A stretch of 64,000 nt of DNA from Strigops habroptila (lineage: Eukaryota > Chordata > Aves > Psittaciformes > Psittacidae), in NCBI RefSeq assembly GCF_004027225.2, contig NC_044278.2, positions 58,025,743-58,089,742 on the forward strand, written 5' to 3'. Made by a program: the position numbers and the translations under genes. Within the stretch, counting starts at the first letter, position 1. Each line of letters opens with the position of its first letter. Below the pieces are notes generated by a model. That model was not told where the DNA came from, ran no database searches, and worked only from the letters and a program-made list of their open reading frames with translations. Below are positions 25,344 through 37,900 of this stretch, piece after piece.

Positions 25344-28340
25344 GTTGTCAGACATGAGCCATATAAAGTTGTTGTTTCCTGTTTGAAAGAGGAAAGATTG
25401 ACACATTAATTATTTTTGTTCCAGTTTAGAAAAATACTTTCCATAATCAAAATGACAAAACTCTATTACGCATGTGTGTCACAAAATATAGCAGTAGATT
25501 TTCCTTCATACTTTATGTTCCTTTGTCTAGGTTTTAACCCATATTAAAACGGAAGCACCCCGATTTTTTAAAAGTGTAGTGTACCTTGTGATTTAACTTT
25601 GTGAGATGACTCATTGCAGGAAAGGGAGGGAGAATGAAGAAAGCTCCCTTCTCTGCGGTACCTAGTCAGCAAATTAACCTGTAACGACAAGCTATAACAT
25701 TAATGGTATTCTTGGTTATCTCAAGTCAGCTCATGACATTTAGCACAGAGTCCTCGCCTACCCTGCCCACATTCATCTTGTCACTCTTATTGCCAGCAAA
25801 GTATCAACCATAGGTTCTGAAAGATTGTTTTATTTCCATCTTACTAGTCACCATCCCCATAAATAGTAAAAAGGGGTTCCTTGCAACAGCTACTACCTGT
25901 AGCTGTACCCCTGCCAGTAAGTCTAAAAGACAGGACTTCCCCAAGAGTGCAGGAAGGGTTACTCAAACAATTGAGATCTCAGATTTAATGTGCAAAGAAA
26001 CCACAGGTACTGACTGAATTCAAGCAGAGTGAGGATAAGGATACTGCACAGTATTACAAACACATGGTGTCTGCCCTACTTCACAGTTTGTAAGTTTGCT
26101 GGAGCACTCTAAAAACTTCTTAGCTTGATTTTAGAAACTGTAATCCTAACAAACTATTTTTTTTATGGTTAAAAGTTAAGGTGCAATATAAGAAAACCAA
26201 CTGCAAAAAAGATTTAAGTCTCCAGCTATTAAGAGAAATGTAAAGTTTTAAGTTACATCTTTTGCTGAATTTCCAACTTCTGATGGGCAACGTACCCAGG
26301 GAAGCACTGGGGTGACACCAAGTATCTGTGAAAGCTCCACTGCAAAATTTAAGTTTTCATGACTTAAAAACCAAAACAAAACAGAACAAAAAACCACATG
26401 AAAACTAAGAGCAAACATCACTACCTACCTACCAAAACCTGACACTCCTCAGGCTTGAATATTTGTCTTGCAAAAATAAAGCACCATTGTCTCAGTTGTT
26501 GCTGGAGATAAGACACCTGAGGGCATGAACTCAGCTAATGGAAAGTTCAAACATAAGTGAATGCTTCCTTTTGAGGATACATAAAAACAATTTCAGAAAG
26601 CTTAACCAAAGAGGATCTAACACAAAAATCTCATATGATGACATCCTCTCAATAGTCATGTGAGGTTTGTGCTTGTAGCCTCTGGTAAGAACAAAAACCC
26701 AAAACCACTCACATAACTAGCAATAGGATCAAACTCAGTTCTAAAGTAGCCACATGCAACTTCAATGGGAATCACAGCTGCATGGTTTGTGATCGCATTT
26801 TTCATACAGCTACTTGAGCGAATTGCCAGGGAATAAGAGATGCCCTCATTCCCAGCTAAGATGCTAAAAACATACTAGTTAATGCTTCTAAGCAAACTTT
26901 GCAGTAAGTTTCTCAGTCATATACCAGTATTCTACCTTCTTCATTCCCCAAAAAGCTTCAATAACAGAACTGAGCCTGGTTTTGACATCATTTCAGCATG
27001 TCCACCAGCGACATCAATCCTACTGCTACAGGTGGTGATCAATTTTCCAACTAGCTTTTGCCTTCCAGCAATGCAAATGTTTCCAGGCAGGATTCTCACT
27101 GCAGCTGACAGAAGTGAAATGTCTTCAGGGTATGCTGAAAGCCTGTGCAAGCAGACAGACAGTTCAAAACAGATTTGGGACCCTAAGGATGTATGTGAAA
27201 TGGGTGAGAGAAGGAAAAGAACAGAATATCTCCAACTGGGGGAGGAGGAAGGGGGAAAGGATTCATAATTTTTGGCAGTGTTCAGGTTATTTTTATTTTC
27301 TTAGTGCAGTATTTCTCAGTTTGGCTTCTGAGAGGTCCTTTTTTCTCTTCTTTTATGGTTTCATTTTTAAGTGCTTCTCCTAAAAACACTGCATTTGGGT
27401 AAAAAGATGCATGAATTGACTTTTGGGCAATTACAGGTGCTGTGACCTCCATGAAGATGATGTTTATCATCTCCCATTTTCTGCTGCAATTCCTTAGCTG
27501 CCAACTGAGCACGCAATGTCCAAGACATGTTATTCTTCAACATCAAAAACTGTCGGCTGGGAAGGGCAAGTAATACAGTGTGAATTCCTGAGCACTGACC
27601 TCTTTCCAGCTAAGTAGTTCAAAAGTTATTCTCACCCTACCATGGCACCAGTGCAAAACTTGCCCTAAGATTCATGCTGAAAACCACCAAGTCCCAAAGA
27701 TCCTCATTTTTCAGTCTGCCACAACATCCACCATCTCCCATTTAGAGCACTGAAACTTACCACCTTTGCTCTCAGACACCACAATAGTTTGGAAAATTTT
27801 CCAACTCACCCAGATGATAGAAATGCAAAATAGATGTCAGGACACAAAACACGGCAATGACATTTTTACTTTTTAGGTAGCTCTGCTAAAACCATGAGAA
27901 CTGTTCAAATTCAAAATACAATCAAACCTGTCTTCAAGGCAGTAGACTGACAAAAACTTGCAGAGAAGATTCTGCAGAAGGAAAACCTCTTTCTAACCGT
28001 CAGCTGCAAGCTTTTCAGAGATATATCCAATGGTCTGGGCCAGACCCTCCTGCCTAACCCAGTATATTTGTTCTACATAAAGAATGGTAGAAATGGCCTC
28101 AAACATTTGTTGGAGCATCCCTGCTAGTCATCCCACTTTTATAATAGTGATGGATGTACACCCTTCAGAAAGGATTATTGATCTATATTCTCTTATGTAA
28201 CTTATGTATTGGATTTCTAAGAAGTTGTGTTAAATGACATGGGAATTACAGTTAGCACACAGAGGACTCTCCTGCCAGATCCCGTGCTCCAGAGGTAGAA
28301 CAATATTTCAGACAAAGACATCTATGAGCAGTACACTTAC

Positions 28341-28395
28341 CTCGAAGATTGGACTCTGAGACCAGGAAGGGGACAGAATCACAGTCGCACCCATA
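28341..28395 (-). other. possible non-coding 5' exon of CHST10
   Basis: A good minus-strand donor (CGAG|GTAAGT, exon edge at 28341) follows a pyrimidine-rich stretch and AG acceptors within about 60 bases. It lies between the CpG-island promoter and the first coding exon, where an untranslated exon would fit. The upstream edge is a guess; the nearest well-formed acceptor would leave only about 15 bases. Transcript evidence is absent. Confidence 0.25.
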
Positions 28396-30368
28396 ACAAC
28401 TGTCACTATTAACCTTCAATACGTTGAAGCCGAGAGGAAAGTATTAAGCAGTTTTGTCTACCATTTTTTATGCACACAGCAAATCTTCAACCATACTCAT
28501 CAACGTGAAAGTCTTCTCAGAGGATCTGTCATAACCTAATTACAACGGCTGGCACTGTTACTCAAGTCTAGCATCCTAAACAAAACTACACTTGTGTCAG
28601 CAGCTCATAACCTATCTCAAGAAGCAGGACCGTTCTAAATTATATACAGGAATAACTCAACCATTATGTTTACTTAAATGCTGTAATGTTTGTAAAATAA
28701 CATGTTTATGTTGTTTCCCTTTCTCTAGCTTCTTTAATATTTTTATTGTTTTCACATAGGTTTTTACATAGGGTAATTGCACTTCCTGTTACATCTCCAA
28801 TCTTACTGCATTTCTGTTGCCTCTCCTGTTACTTATTTTCTAGTGAATACATGTACTAGCTTCTGGTTTTTCTCCCTTTGTTTCCTTCAATTTCCAAATG
28901 TGTCTTTTACTTCTTCTTGCCTAAAATATTTTTTCTTTACAAGCAGAAAAAACAAGAAAGCTGTTGATGGTTTGGTCTGTTTTCTCACAATGAAACCTGA
29001 AGGTATTTTTCAGGTTACTCCTTCTCTCTCTTATTGCAATTCTACACTTTCTTAGGAGCACAAGATCCTCCAAACCTCTCTCTCCATCCATTCCTCTGTC
29101 CATCCCTCCCTGGGCTACTTACCCCAGAAACAGTCACATAACTCTTAGATCTGCCAGATGCCATTTTTGCATGAGAAAAAAAATGGGATTGCAAACACAT
29201 ACACAAACACTAACCAAAGATCAGGACACAATGCATGGCAGGCTTGACTCCTGGCCTGCAAGTAACCTGTTATCTGGAAAAAACACCCATACTTCACAGA
29301 AGGCTGCTGTCTTCACATGAATGATGCGACAAAGTGCAGAAGATTAAAACAACATTGAAACTCAGTGCACAGCCTTTTGCTTTGCAGCTCAGGCTGCTTG
29401 GATAGAGGCTCCTGGGCAGGACAGTCCCTGCACACATCATGAATGACAGCAGCATGTTGGTAGTCTCAAACTACCAACTGCTTGCCCATCAGCCCATGAC
29501 TAATGTTGTAATTTGAAATGGAACTTGTACCAAAGGCCAAACAACAGCTACCTGGGTTACCTAATCCATTTTCATCACGGCCTCCTTTGTGTCACCTTAA
29601 GGTGATCTGCACAATTTATGCCACTTTTTTTTTTTTTTTTAAAAGGACTAAAATCTATCACACACTCCTCAGGCAAGTTGTGTGGCACTACTAAATATTG
29701 TAACATACATCATAACAGGCATTTCTGAAAGCTGGCTCTTTCCTAAGGCTCTCCACCACCCTGGAGGCATGCACAGGCCTATTGCCTCTGCTCTCTTCCA
29801 GCTGCTGCTGGAGAGCGGAGTCCTCCCCGAGCACGCACAATTCACCTGTCACCGTGCACAAAACCAGCTACGGTAGCAGCGGCGCCCGCCTCAGCCGCGG
29901 GACCTCCCACCCCAGCCCGAGCAGGCTCAGCGTGTGCCAGCCCCACGGCCCCCAGGCTGGGAAGGGGACCCTGCTTCCCGTGCGCTGTTTGACAGACACC
30001 AGGTCCGACTCCACATGCTCTTCGCAGTTGAGAAAGGCAGCGGCTCCTCCTTCCCCAGCATCGGGGCTTCTTTCACTGCCCAAAGGCAGGGGTAAAAACA
30101 GAGGGGTCCCCGCCAGGAGGACGGGACACGGCTGTGGTCTGACCGGCAGGGCATGAGCCGAGCCAGAGAGCACCCCTTAGCCCAAAAGCCGGGCTCCGGG
30201 CGCACGTACTTGGGCTGAACGGGCGTAAACTTTTCCCATTCCAGAGGAGGAAGAAGGGTGGGCTTACCCTCACCCTCATCGGGAGGTACAAACAGCCGCC
30301 CACCGGCTTCCTTGCCCGACCCGCCGAGGAGCCTCTCCCCGGGGCAGCCGAGCGCCAGGCCTGCCCCC

Positions 30369-30403
30369 GCGGCCCGGCCCGGCCCGGCCCGGCCCGGCCC
30401 TGC
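30369..30403. repeat. (GGCCC)n pentanucleotide repeat in the CHST10 CpG island
   Basis: About six tandem GGCCC/CCGGC units interrupt the island, followed by TGCCCCGCCC. On the minus strand this sits in the intron just after the presumed first exon. It is a G-rich/C-rich strand pair that could form secondary structure and vary in length. Confidence 0.8.
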
Positions 30404-30562
30404 CCCGCCCCGGGTTAGCGGGCCTCCCTTGCAGCGCCCTCTCCCCGGCTTACCGGTCAGTCCAGCGCCGCTCCTCGCAGCCTCGGCCCCCAGCGGCGCG
30501 GCGCCGCTCCCGCTGGGGGCCCGCCTCACTCGGCGGCGCGGCCGGCCCGCTCAGGCGGCCCC

Positions 30563-30596
30563 GGCTGCTGCTGCTGCCGCCGCCGCCGCTGCTGCA
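30563..30596. repeat. GCY trinucleotide repeat in the CHST10 5' region
   Basis: (CTG)n followed by (CCG)n and (CTG)n, about 11 triplets, within or just upstream of the presumed CHST10 first exon. It generates poly-Ala/Ala-Ser runs in spurious frames. Confidence 0.75.
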
Positions 30597-31025
30597 TCCC
30601 CCCGCCCGCCTGCGGGCGGCGGCAGCGCCGGCTCCTCCCAACCCCGCTCAACCCCGGCTGCCGCTGCCCGGCCTGGCCGCCGCTGCCGCCTCCATTTCCT
30701 CCCGGTGCGGGCAGGCCTCGGCGTCGGTTGCGCCCCCAGCCCCGCCGCAACGAAAGCGAGAAAGGTGGAGGCCACAGCCGGGACGGCTCTGCTCGGCTCC
30801 GGGGAGGCGCAGCGCCGCAGCCGGCCGCCCGGAGGCGGGCGGGACGGATGGATGGAGGGCTGGCTGCTCGCCCCGGCGGGAGCGGGATGTCCTAGCCGGC
30901 GGGACCCCCGGGGAAGAGGGCGGTGCTGCCTCTGGTCGGCCTCAGGCCGCACCGCAGACCCAGGCCCCGGCCCCCCCGCCGCGTTGGCTCCCAGTTTCCA
31001 CAGGGTGGCTAGTGTTTCTCGGTAT

Positions 31026-31969
31026 TGGGGCCAGTGTTGTTTAATATCTTCATTGATGATCTGTATGAGGGGATTGAGTGCACCCTCAGTAAATTTGCGG
31101 GCGACACCAAGTTGACTGGGAGTGTTGATCAGCTGAAGGATAGGAAGGCTCTGAGAGAGGTCTGGGCAGGCTGGATCAATGGGCTGTGGCCAATGGTAAA
31201 CAGCAAGGCAAAGTGCCGGGTCGTGCACTTGGGTCACAACAACCCCATGCAATGCTACGGGCGTGGGGAAGAGTGGCTGGAAAGGTGTTTGGTGGAAAAG
31301 GACCTGGGTATGTTGGTCAACAGCTGGCTGAACATGAGCAGCTTGTGACCAGGCAGCCAAGAAGGCCAACAGCATCCTGGCCTGTACCAGCAATAGTGTG
31401 GCCAGCAGGGCCAGGGCAGTGATCATCCCCCTGTACTGGTCACTGGTGAGGCTGCATCTCGAATACTGTATTCAGTTCTGGGCCCCTCACTAAAGGAGAG
31501 ACATTGAGGTGCTGGAGCAGGTCCAGAAAGGGGCAACAAAGCTGGTGAAGGGTCTGGAGCACAAGTCTGATGAGGACCGGCTGAGGGAACTGGGGGTGTT
31601 TAGTCTGGAGAAGAGAAGGCTCAGGGGAGACCTTATCACTCTACAACTACCTGAAAGGAGGATGTAGTGAGGTGGGGGTCCATCTCTTCTTCCTGTTAAC
31701 AAGCAGTAGGACAAGAGGTAACGGCCTCAAGCTGCACCAGAGGGGGCTTAGACTGGATGTTAGGAAAAATTTCTTCACCAAAAGGGTGATCAAGCATTGG
31801 AACAGTCTTCCCAGGGAAGCGGTGGGAAAACCATCCCTGGAAGTGTTAAAAAAGTGTGTAAATGAGGACCTTAGTGACATGGTTTTCTGGTGGGCTTGGC
31901 AGTCCTTGAGTAACGGCTGGGCTTGATGATTTTAAAGATCTTTTCCAACCTAGTAGATTCTGTGATTCT
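31026..31969 (+). mobile_element. CR1 LINE 3' fragment next to the CHST10 CpG island
   Basis: Longest CR1 copy here (about 940 bases). It starts GGGGCCAGTGTTGTTTAATA, then the RT-derived [10 protein letters not shown] reading, continues through GCATCTCGAATACTGTATTC and HWNSLPREAVGKPSLE, and ends at GATTCTGTGATTCT. It begins within about 40 bases of the island's upstream edge, pointing away from CHST10. Confidence 0.93.
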
Positions 31970-34900
31970 CAGCAGGGCCCACAGCCAGGGTTCCCGCTGG
32001 ACTCACATACATACATCTTTATATGTGTGTTTGGGCTTTTTTACTGTTAAAAATGTAGCTTGTGTTTTTTAGAAAAAAAAAAAAAAGGCTGAAAATTCGA
32101 CTTTTGTGCACCTGCAGGACTCCAATGCTCACAAATCCCATCAAAACCAGGTGCTGGTAATGGGTCTATCTTTAACAGATGTTTAATCAACTCCTTGGCT
32201 GTAGGGATGTGTTACAGTGCTGAGGTGGTGTTTCCTAAACTCTGCAGGAGTGAAGCTCCAGGGGTGGAGCAGGGCCCTCTGGACAGTGCCTGGAGGAAGT
32301 GTTTTACCAGAGTAGAGCCACCCCATTTTAAAGTTCATTGAACACCAGAGCACTGGAGACACGTCATCCAATATGAAACCAGGTGATGCAAACACAAAGG
32401 ATGGACTTTGTCACTTGACTCCAGAAGATGTGCTCCTGTTACCTGTCCCAGCACAAAAACTGTCCTGTAGTATCTCCTCCTGGGTCTGGTCACTAGATTT
32501 GCCCACTGGGAACTGGTAAATTGAATGGGGAGCACAGGGAAATCCCGTCTTTCAGGCAAAGAATCAGAATAAGCAGCATCCTGCAGTCATGTTGATCAGC
32601 CCAAACGAGTCATACAGGCATGCTGCATGAGCAGCCCTTCCTTCCAGCCTTCATCTCTCCTTCCATCTCTGCATTTTCTTCGCAAGTATGTTCTGTGCTT
32701 GGGAAGACCGACACAAACAAGGTAATTTTGAGCTCAGTGATGGGAGAAGTAGAAGTCCCAAAATCCACACAAGGAAGAACACATGACAGAAATCTTAAGT
32801 GAATTTTTAGGCTTTGGGGAATGGTCTCTGAATCTCTGGCCAGGTGGTCAATGCCACACAGCATTGGCCCCCTCTGCAGTAGAGTGTTGTAGTTCATGCT
32901 ACACAGCACCCTCTTTTCCCTATGAGATCTTGTGTGGAGAACATAAGACAAAATTGCTAATTATGGGGTTGTGTGAATAAGTAAACACCTAAACAATGTT
33001 CAGTCCCTTGAAGCTGATTTGCCACAGAAGACTTGAACTCTAATAAAGTCATGCCCTCAACCCTAATAAAGTCTGTGAGGAGCAGAGGGATGCTTGCTGC
33101 AGGATCAGAGCCGACAGTTCAAGACAGGACAAATTCAGAAGAGGCAGAATTGTAGTAGCAGTTTCTGTTTGTGTGTCTGGTTACCAATTAATGAAAATAA
33201 TCCAATGGAAGTAGAGTTTAAAATGCTTTCACAGCTAAAAATTATATTTTACGTTTATTAGAGTCCAAGTGAACACTGATAGAAGCAATTTTAAACTAGT
33301 GCCTCTTCTAGAAGAACGGAGAAGAAATCAAGGTTAGAACAGGCAACCTTAACTTAAAAAACTCACGTACTTCCCAGGCTCTCATTTTATAGTCTGCATC
33401 ACTATATGGAGCCTGAGTCTGAGACTCACTGACACACACATGTAACTTGCATGTTTCCAATCCTGAGTCACCGATAGTAGAACTCTGTGCTATGTTAGAT
33501 GTCTCATTGAATGACCAAGAGGCAACACTCCTTCCTCCCTGTTAAGAGGAGGATGTAGTCCCTGTGATCTATACTTTTCCAGACTTGACTTCCAAAGTGT
33601 GCGATGCTGGAGCCTGACCACGGAAGCCCAAGGATGCTGCCTTTAGTACAGATTCTGTGGTCAGCCTAGGGAGCAGAAAAGGCTACTGCAAATGTTTAAC
33701 AACTGTGTGTTCAGTGCTACGCTGACAGCTGCTAGCCTGCTAGCCAGCAGTGAAGGAGCAGAAACATATTTCACTGGCCAAAACCCTGTAATCAGAAACT
33801 TGGGTTTCTGGTTACAACTCTGCCTGACTCTATGTTATTTGTACCTTCCTCTGCCTGTGAAGTAGAAACAGCAGTAGTGGTAGTTACCTTGTTGGCAAAG
33901 CACATTGGAAATCTGTGGCTGTCACCAGCTTGCGTCTTGCACAAGCTAGAAAGTTGCTTCTGTCTTCAGGGTTGAGAGTGACGACCACAATTGCAGCCAC
34001 ACACAGATTTATTAATAAGCGGTCTCCAGCTGTGGAACCGATTCCTGACAGATTATTAGCCTCAGCTCAAGTATTTTAACTTTTCAAGTATGTTGTTACT
34101 GACGTGTAATAATTAGTGCAGTATAAAAGAAACCAATTTTCCAGACTAAGCACAGTTAATAAGCTTTGTTGTCTGTAATTGGGCCTGAAAGTGTCTGACG
34201 AAGTTGAAGAATGTGTTGCATAGGCAACTGTACAGTTGGATTATACAGTTGCTAGTTCAAGCCAACAGGATTCTTGCTACTAATAATGCTAAACTGTAGT
34301 GGGGTTTAGGGCTTTAAATAGGCAGCAAAACCAACATTGGAGTCTGGGTTCTTTTTAATACTAGATAAGTTTTACACTGCCAGAGCAATATAAAGGACAA
34401 TTGTGCTGGTAAAAAGTCATCTTCCTCGCTCTGGGATGTTCTAGAGCGACTGCAGCTTCCTCAGAAATACACTGCTGAAACCAGTGCAAGTGATGCTTCC
34501 ATTCTTCACTGAGGACATGGGCCTAAACTGCAAAATTTAATCTTAATAGCATGTTCAGTGTTTATGCCATTGAAAAAGGGTTTTATGTCCTGATAAACTC
34601 TTGTATATCTTTATTCCAGGTTTGATGTTTCTCCCTGAAGAGTCTTACTTGCAAAAGATCAACATTTCCAGGTTGGCCAGTCAGGAGGACCAGTTGTGTC
34701 GCTGGCCACCTGAACTACAAGAGCACATTAAAGCGTTTTAAGAAATTATTATCTGTCAGTGGCAGGCTGTCTTGACTGCCCTAGCATGAGTTAATTCTAA
34801 GTAGCATTTAAACATACCAAATGTTTAAATGAGCCCCTGTCTGGGGCAAGATAAGTAATCATCCATTCTGCAGTTTGCATGTCAACACATCCAGCTTAAT

Positions 34901-37900
34901 CACACTGAAGACACCCTCATTTTCCTTGACCTTCCAAGCTCATCCTATTCAGCAGAAGCATAGGCTTGCACATATTGTTAAACTTACACTATGTTTATTT
35001 TTTGCTCTTTGCTGTTATTCCAGGTTTTAATGCAATGCGAATTACTAGGATTAGTCTTGGTAGCCCTCTTAATCGTGCTCCATAGGAGCTGACCTTAAGA
35101 CAAGTCATCTGTTCAGCATCAAGGACTTGGGGAAAAAAATCTTAACCCAGCAGGAACACATGCTTTTTCTAGTGCAGTGCCATTATTAGTGAAATCACCA
35201 ATCTGCTTCATGGCTGCATTTCTGAGGCATGACTGATCACCAAAGGAGATCTCTTGTATTCATGTACCTTGTTTTGCAACCAGTCAGAGGGTGCGATCTT
35301 CATCAACAGATTCTATCTCTTTCTGGAACTTGAGCAAGCTGGTTTAAATGTGGATCTGGTTGATACAAGATAAGACCATATAGAATACCTTGTGGCCTCT
35401 AAAGTCATTAAGAGACACTATGGCAATCAGAAAATTCAGGCTGAGGAATACAGGGGTGTACAGCCTCATACAGATGCAGGATTTGCTAGTATGGTCTAAA
35501 TATAATACATAAAGTATTATATATTTCCTGGATTATTTTTTATTTAAAATAACCTTAGCAAGGAGTGACCTATGAAGTGTGTGTCTGAAATAGCTGGTGT
35601 ATAGGAAATAGGAGGTTTCTGGATGGATTGGGAGGGGTGCTTAGAGCTGGTATCTTCAGCTAAATCAGACTGGCTGTAGTAGGGGCAAGATCAGATCCAT
35701 AAGCAGCAAATGAGACTTGTTTTCATTTGAAGATTAAGTTCACTCTTTATTTCAGGGTAGAAGCAAGTTTTATCTTACCGTAAGTGCCTTGGAAATTGTT
35801 GAATTTTTGTGTATCATTACACTATTTGATTGCCTTCTGAGTAGGAGACAAAAGGTTTAGGCTGAAGTAAGTAGGCCATTAGCTGAACCATCTGGTCTAC
35901 CTTATATTCTCAGACGTAATCTGAGGTGATAGTTTGAAAGGGAAAACAGCTTTGTGGGGTTCATTAACAGCAATGAGCTGAACATATTGCCAGGACTGGG
36001 CTAGAGTAGCTAAGAACTACGTTTAATTATCAAATCAATGTCAATTAAAATTAAACCTAATAATTCAAAATTAATTATATAGGTCACAAAATGAGTGCAG
36101 CCCACAAGCAAATTATCATGTCAATATAGCAAAATAAGTCAATTCTTTAAAAAAAATCAGAAATAACAGTTGAGTTTTAAGTCCCAGTTATGGGTGTTTT
36201 CCAAAGTAGAGAAATTAAGATGATTGACTGAATTAATTAGTATTCAAAACAAGTTACTTCTTTTTCAAAGTAACCTGTAACCCTCTTTTAACCCTCTTGT
36301 TTCTCCAAGGCCTGCATCAGACAGCTGGATTTTCTTTCATTTCTCTCTGTGACTAGCAGAGTCAAACTGGCAAGCAAGCAGCTGAGACTTAAATTCACCT
36401 GCTGCATCCACCAAGGGGCAAATTGGTTCCAGGCTATTTCCAGGTGACAAAATTTTTGTGACACTGCAGGTACAGTGCTCACTGTTGCACCTGTGACTTA
36501 GGCTCCAACAAGGGTAAGCTGTCCATGCCCTGCTGTGCTATGCCAGGAGTTGCAAGATCAGCAATGCTCAGACACAGAGCACCAGAGTGGCTCTGGACAC
36601 AGATAAAGAAGTGAGGCTGGTTTTTAAGCCTTTTTTCATGTTGGTTCTCAGAAGGGAATATTGGGTAGGTGCAGCTGTGCTACTCTGAGCCAATAATTTA
36701 CCTTGCCAGTGTTTGAGATCACACTCTCAAGTGTTAAAGAAACACATACAAACAGCATGCTAAGCATAAGACACAGTTCCTGACTGATCAGATACCAGTA
36801 GTGCTGCCATACCAAGGTTTGGGAGAGCTGTTTCCTCCTGCTTTATTATCATCCTGTTAGAAAACTGACCAGTTCTGGGACAACCAGAAATACCCGAAGG
36901 AAGATTGAGGGGGAGCTTGGGTCATGGGAGTGTGAGAAAGGAAAAAGAGAGATGGAGGGAGGCACAGAACCCAGGTCCCATTTTCTGATGAATGCATGTA
37001 GGATCAGAGTTATTTATGTTATGTGCAACAGCTTTCAAAGGGACACTGAGTGCTTCAAATAATTTGTAACTTGCTGGTTGGGGCTGGCTCTTGGGACATG
37101 GCAGGTGTGTTATCTATCAGGAGGAATTTGAACATTGGTTTCCCATATCTCAGTAGCCCAATAATTAGCTAGGAACAGCACCACTCTTACAAAGGCAGGA
37201 AAAAAGTATTCATGTCAAAAGTTCTAGGGGATGTAAGTCTAGAAGGGTTATCCTAAAACAACAGGCATCAGTCTACAGGCAAGTCTGTGAGAGTTGGGAC
37301 TTCTCAGCTCTTGGCATGTCCTCCCAGTCAAGGCAGTGCAAAGACAGTCTGTGTTCTGGCCTTGGGGAGTCACACCCCAAGGCCTGTGTCCTCCTGCTTG
37401 GTGCAGCCCCTGTACCTTACCTTGGTGCATGGTCCTCCAGGTGCACAGTCCTCAACCAAGAGTAATTTGGGAGCTATTTATGTCTGGCTCTGTCTGATGG
37501 AAATCAAGATTGTCATCTGAAAGGTTCCGTTTTTAAAATGAGTGTATTTTAATCAGTTATGGCAACCGCCACCAAGGAGAGCCCGGCAAATATGAGGAGT
37601 TGGGTAAATATAGAAAGTTTTATGACACAGCTTTCAGCCTCACTACAAGGAAAAGGCTGAAGAGTGTAAGATACTTTCAACATTTAATATAAGGCTTTGA
37701 CATCTCCTCAAGTATAAATGATGGTCATCAACCAACTTCTCCATTTATTCAGCTCACCCTAAGAGCAGTTGATGTTTTGGAACTGCGTGACCATCAGCTG
37801 TTCATCAAACCTTATGTCAGGACCAGCCATGATAGATCAACTCTGAGAAGCATCATGGCTTATCCCCAGGAATTTCTTCATGTAAAAAGAGGGAGAATGC

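Larger units (their letters stand above)
30170..30990 (-). promoter_or_regulatory. CpG-island promoter and first (untranslated) exon of CHST10
   Basis: A sharply bounded block of very high GC and dense CpG inside an AT-rich region, about 5 kb upstream of the CHST10 start codon. A strong minus-strand donor CCG|GTAAGC ends a presumed 5'UTR exon at 30454, and another GTAAGC donor lies near 30262. I see no convincing TATA box, as is usual for island promoters. Long open frames on both strands here come from GC bias and are not treated as genes. The start site is probably between about 30460 and 30900. Confidence 0.75.

Noticed and set aside
30258-31115. 285-codon plus-strand open frame rich in Pro/Ala
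   Set aside because: Composition comes from the CpG island, and the frame runs straight into CR1 sequence at its 3' end. It matches no known protein.
30551-31426. 291-codon minus-strand open frame
   Set aside because: It starts inside antisense CR1 and continues into GC-rich island sequence with poly-Ala. It is a chance frame.
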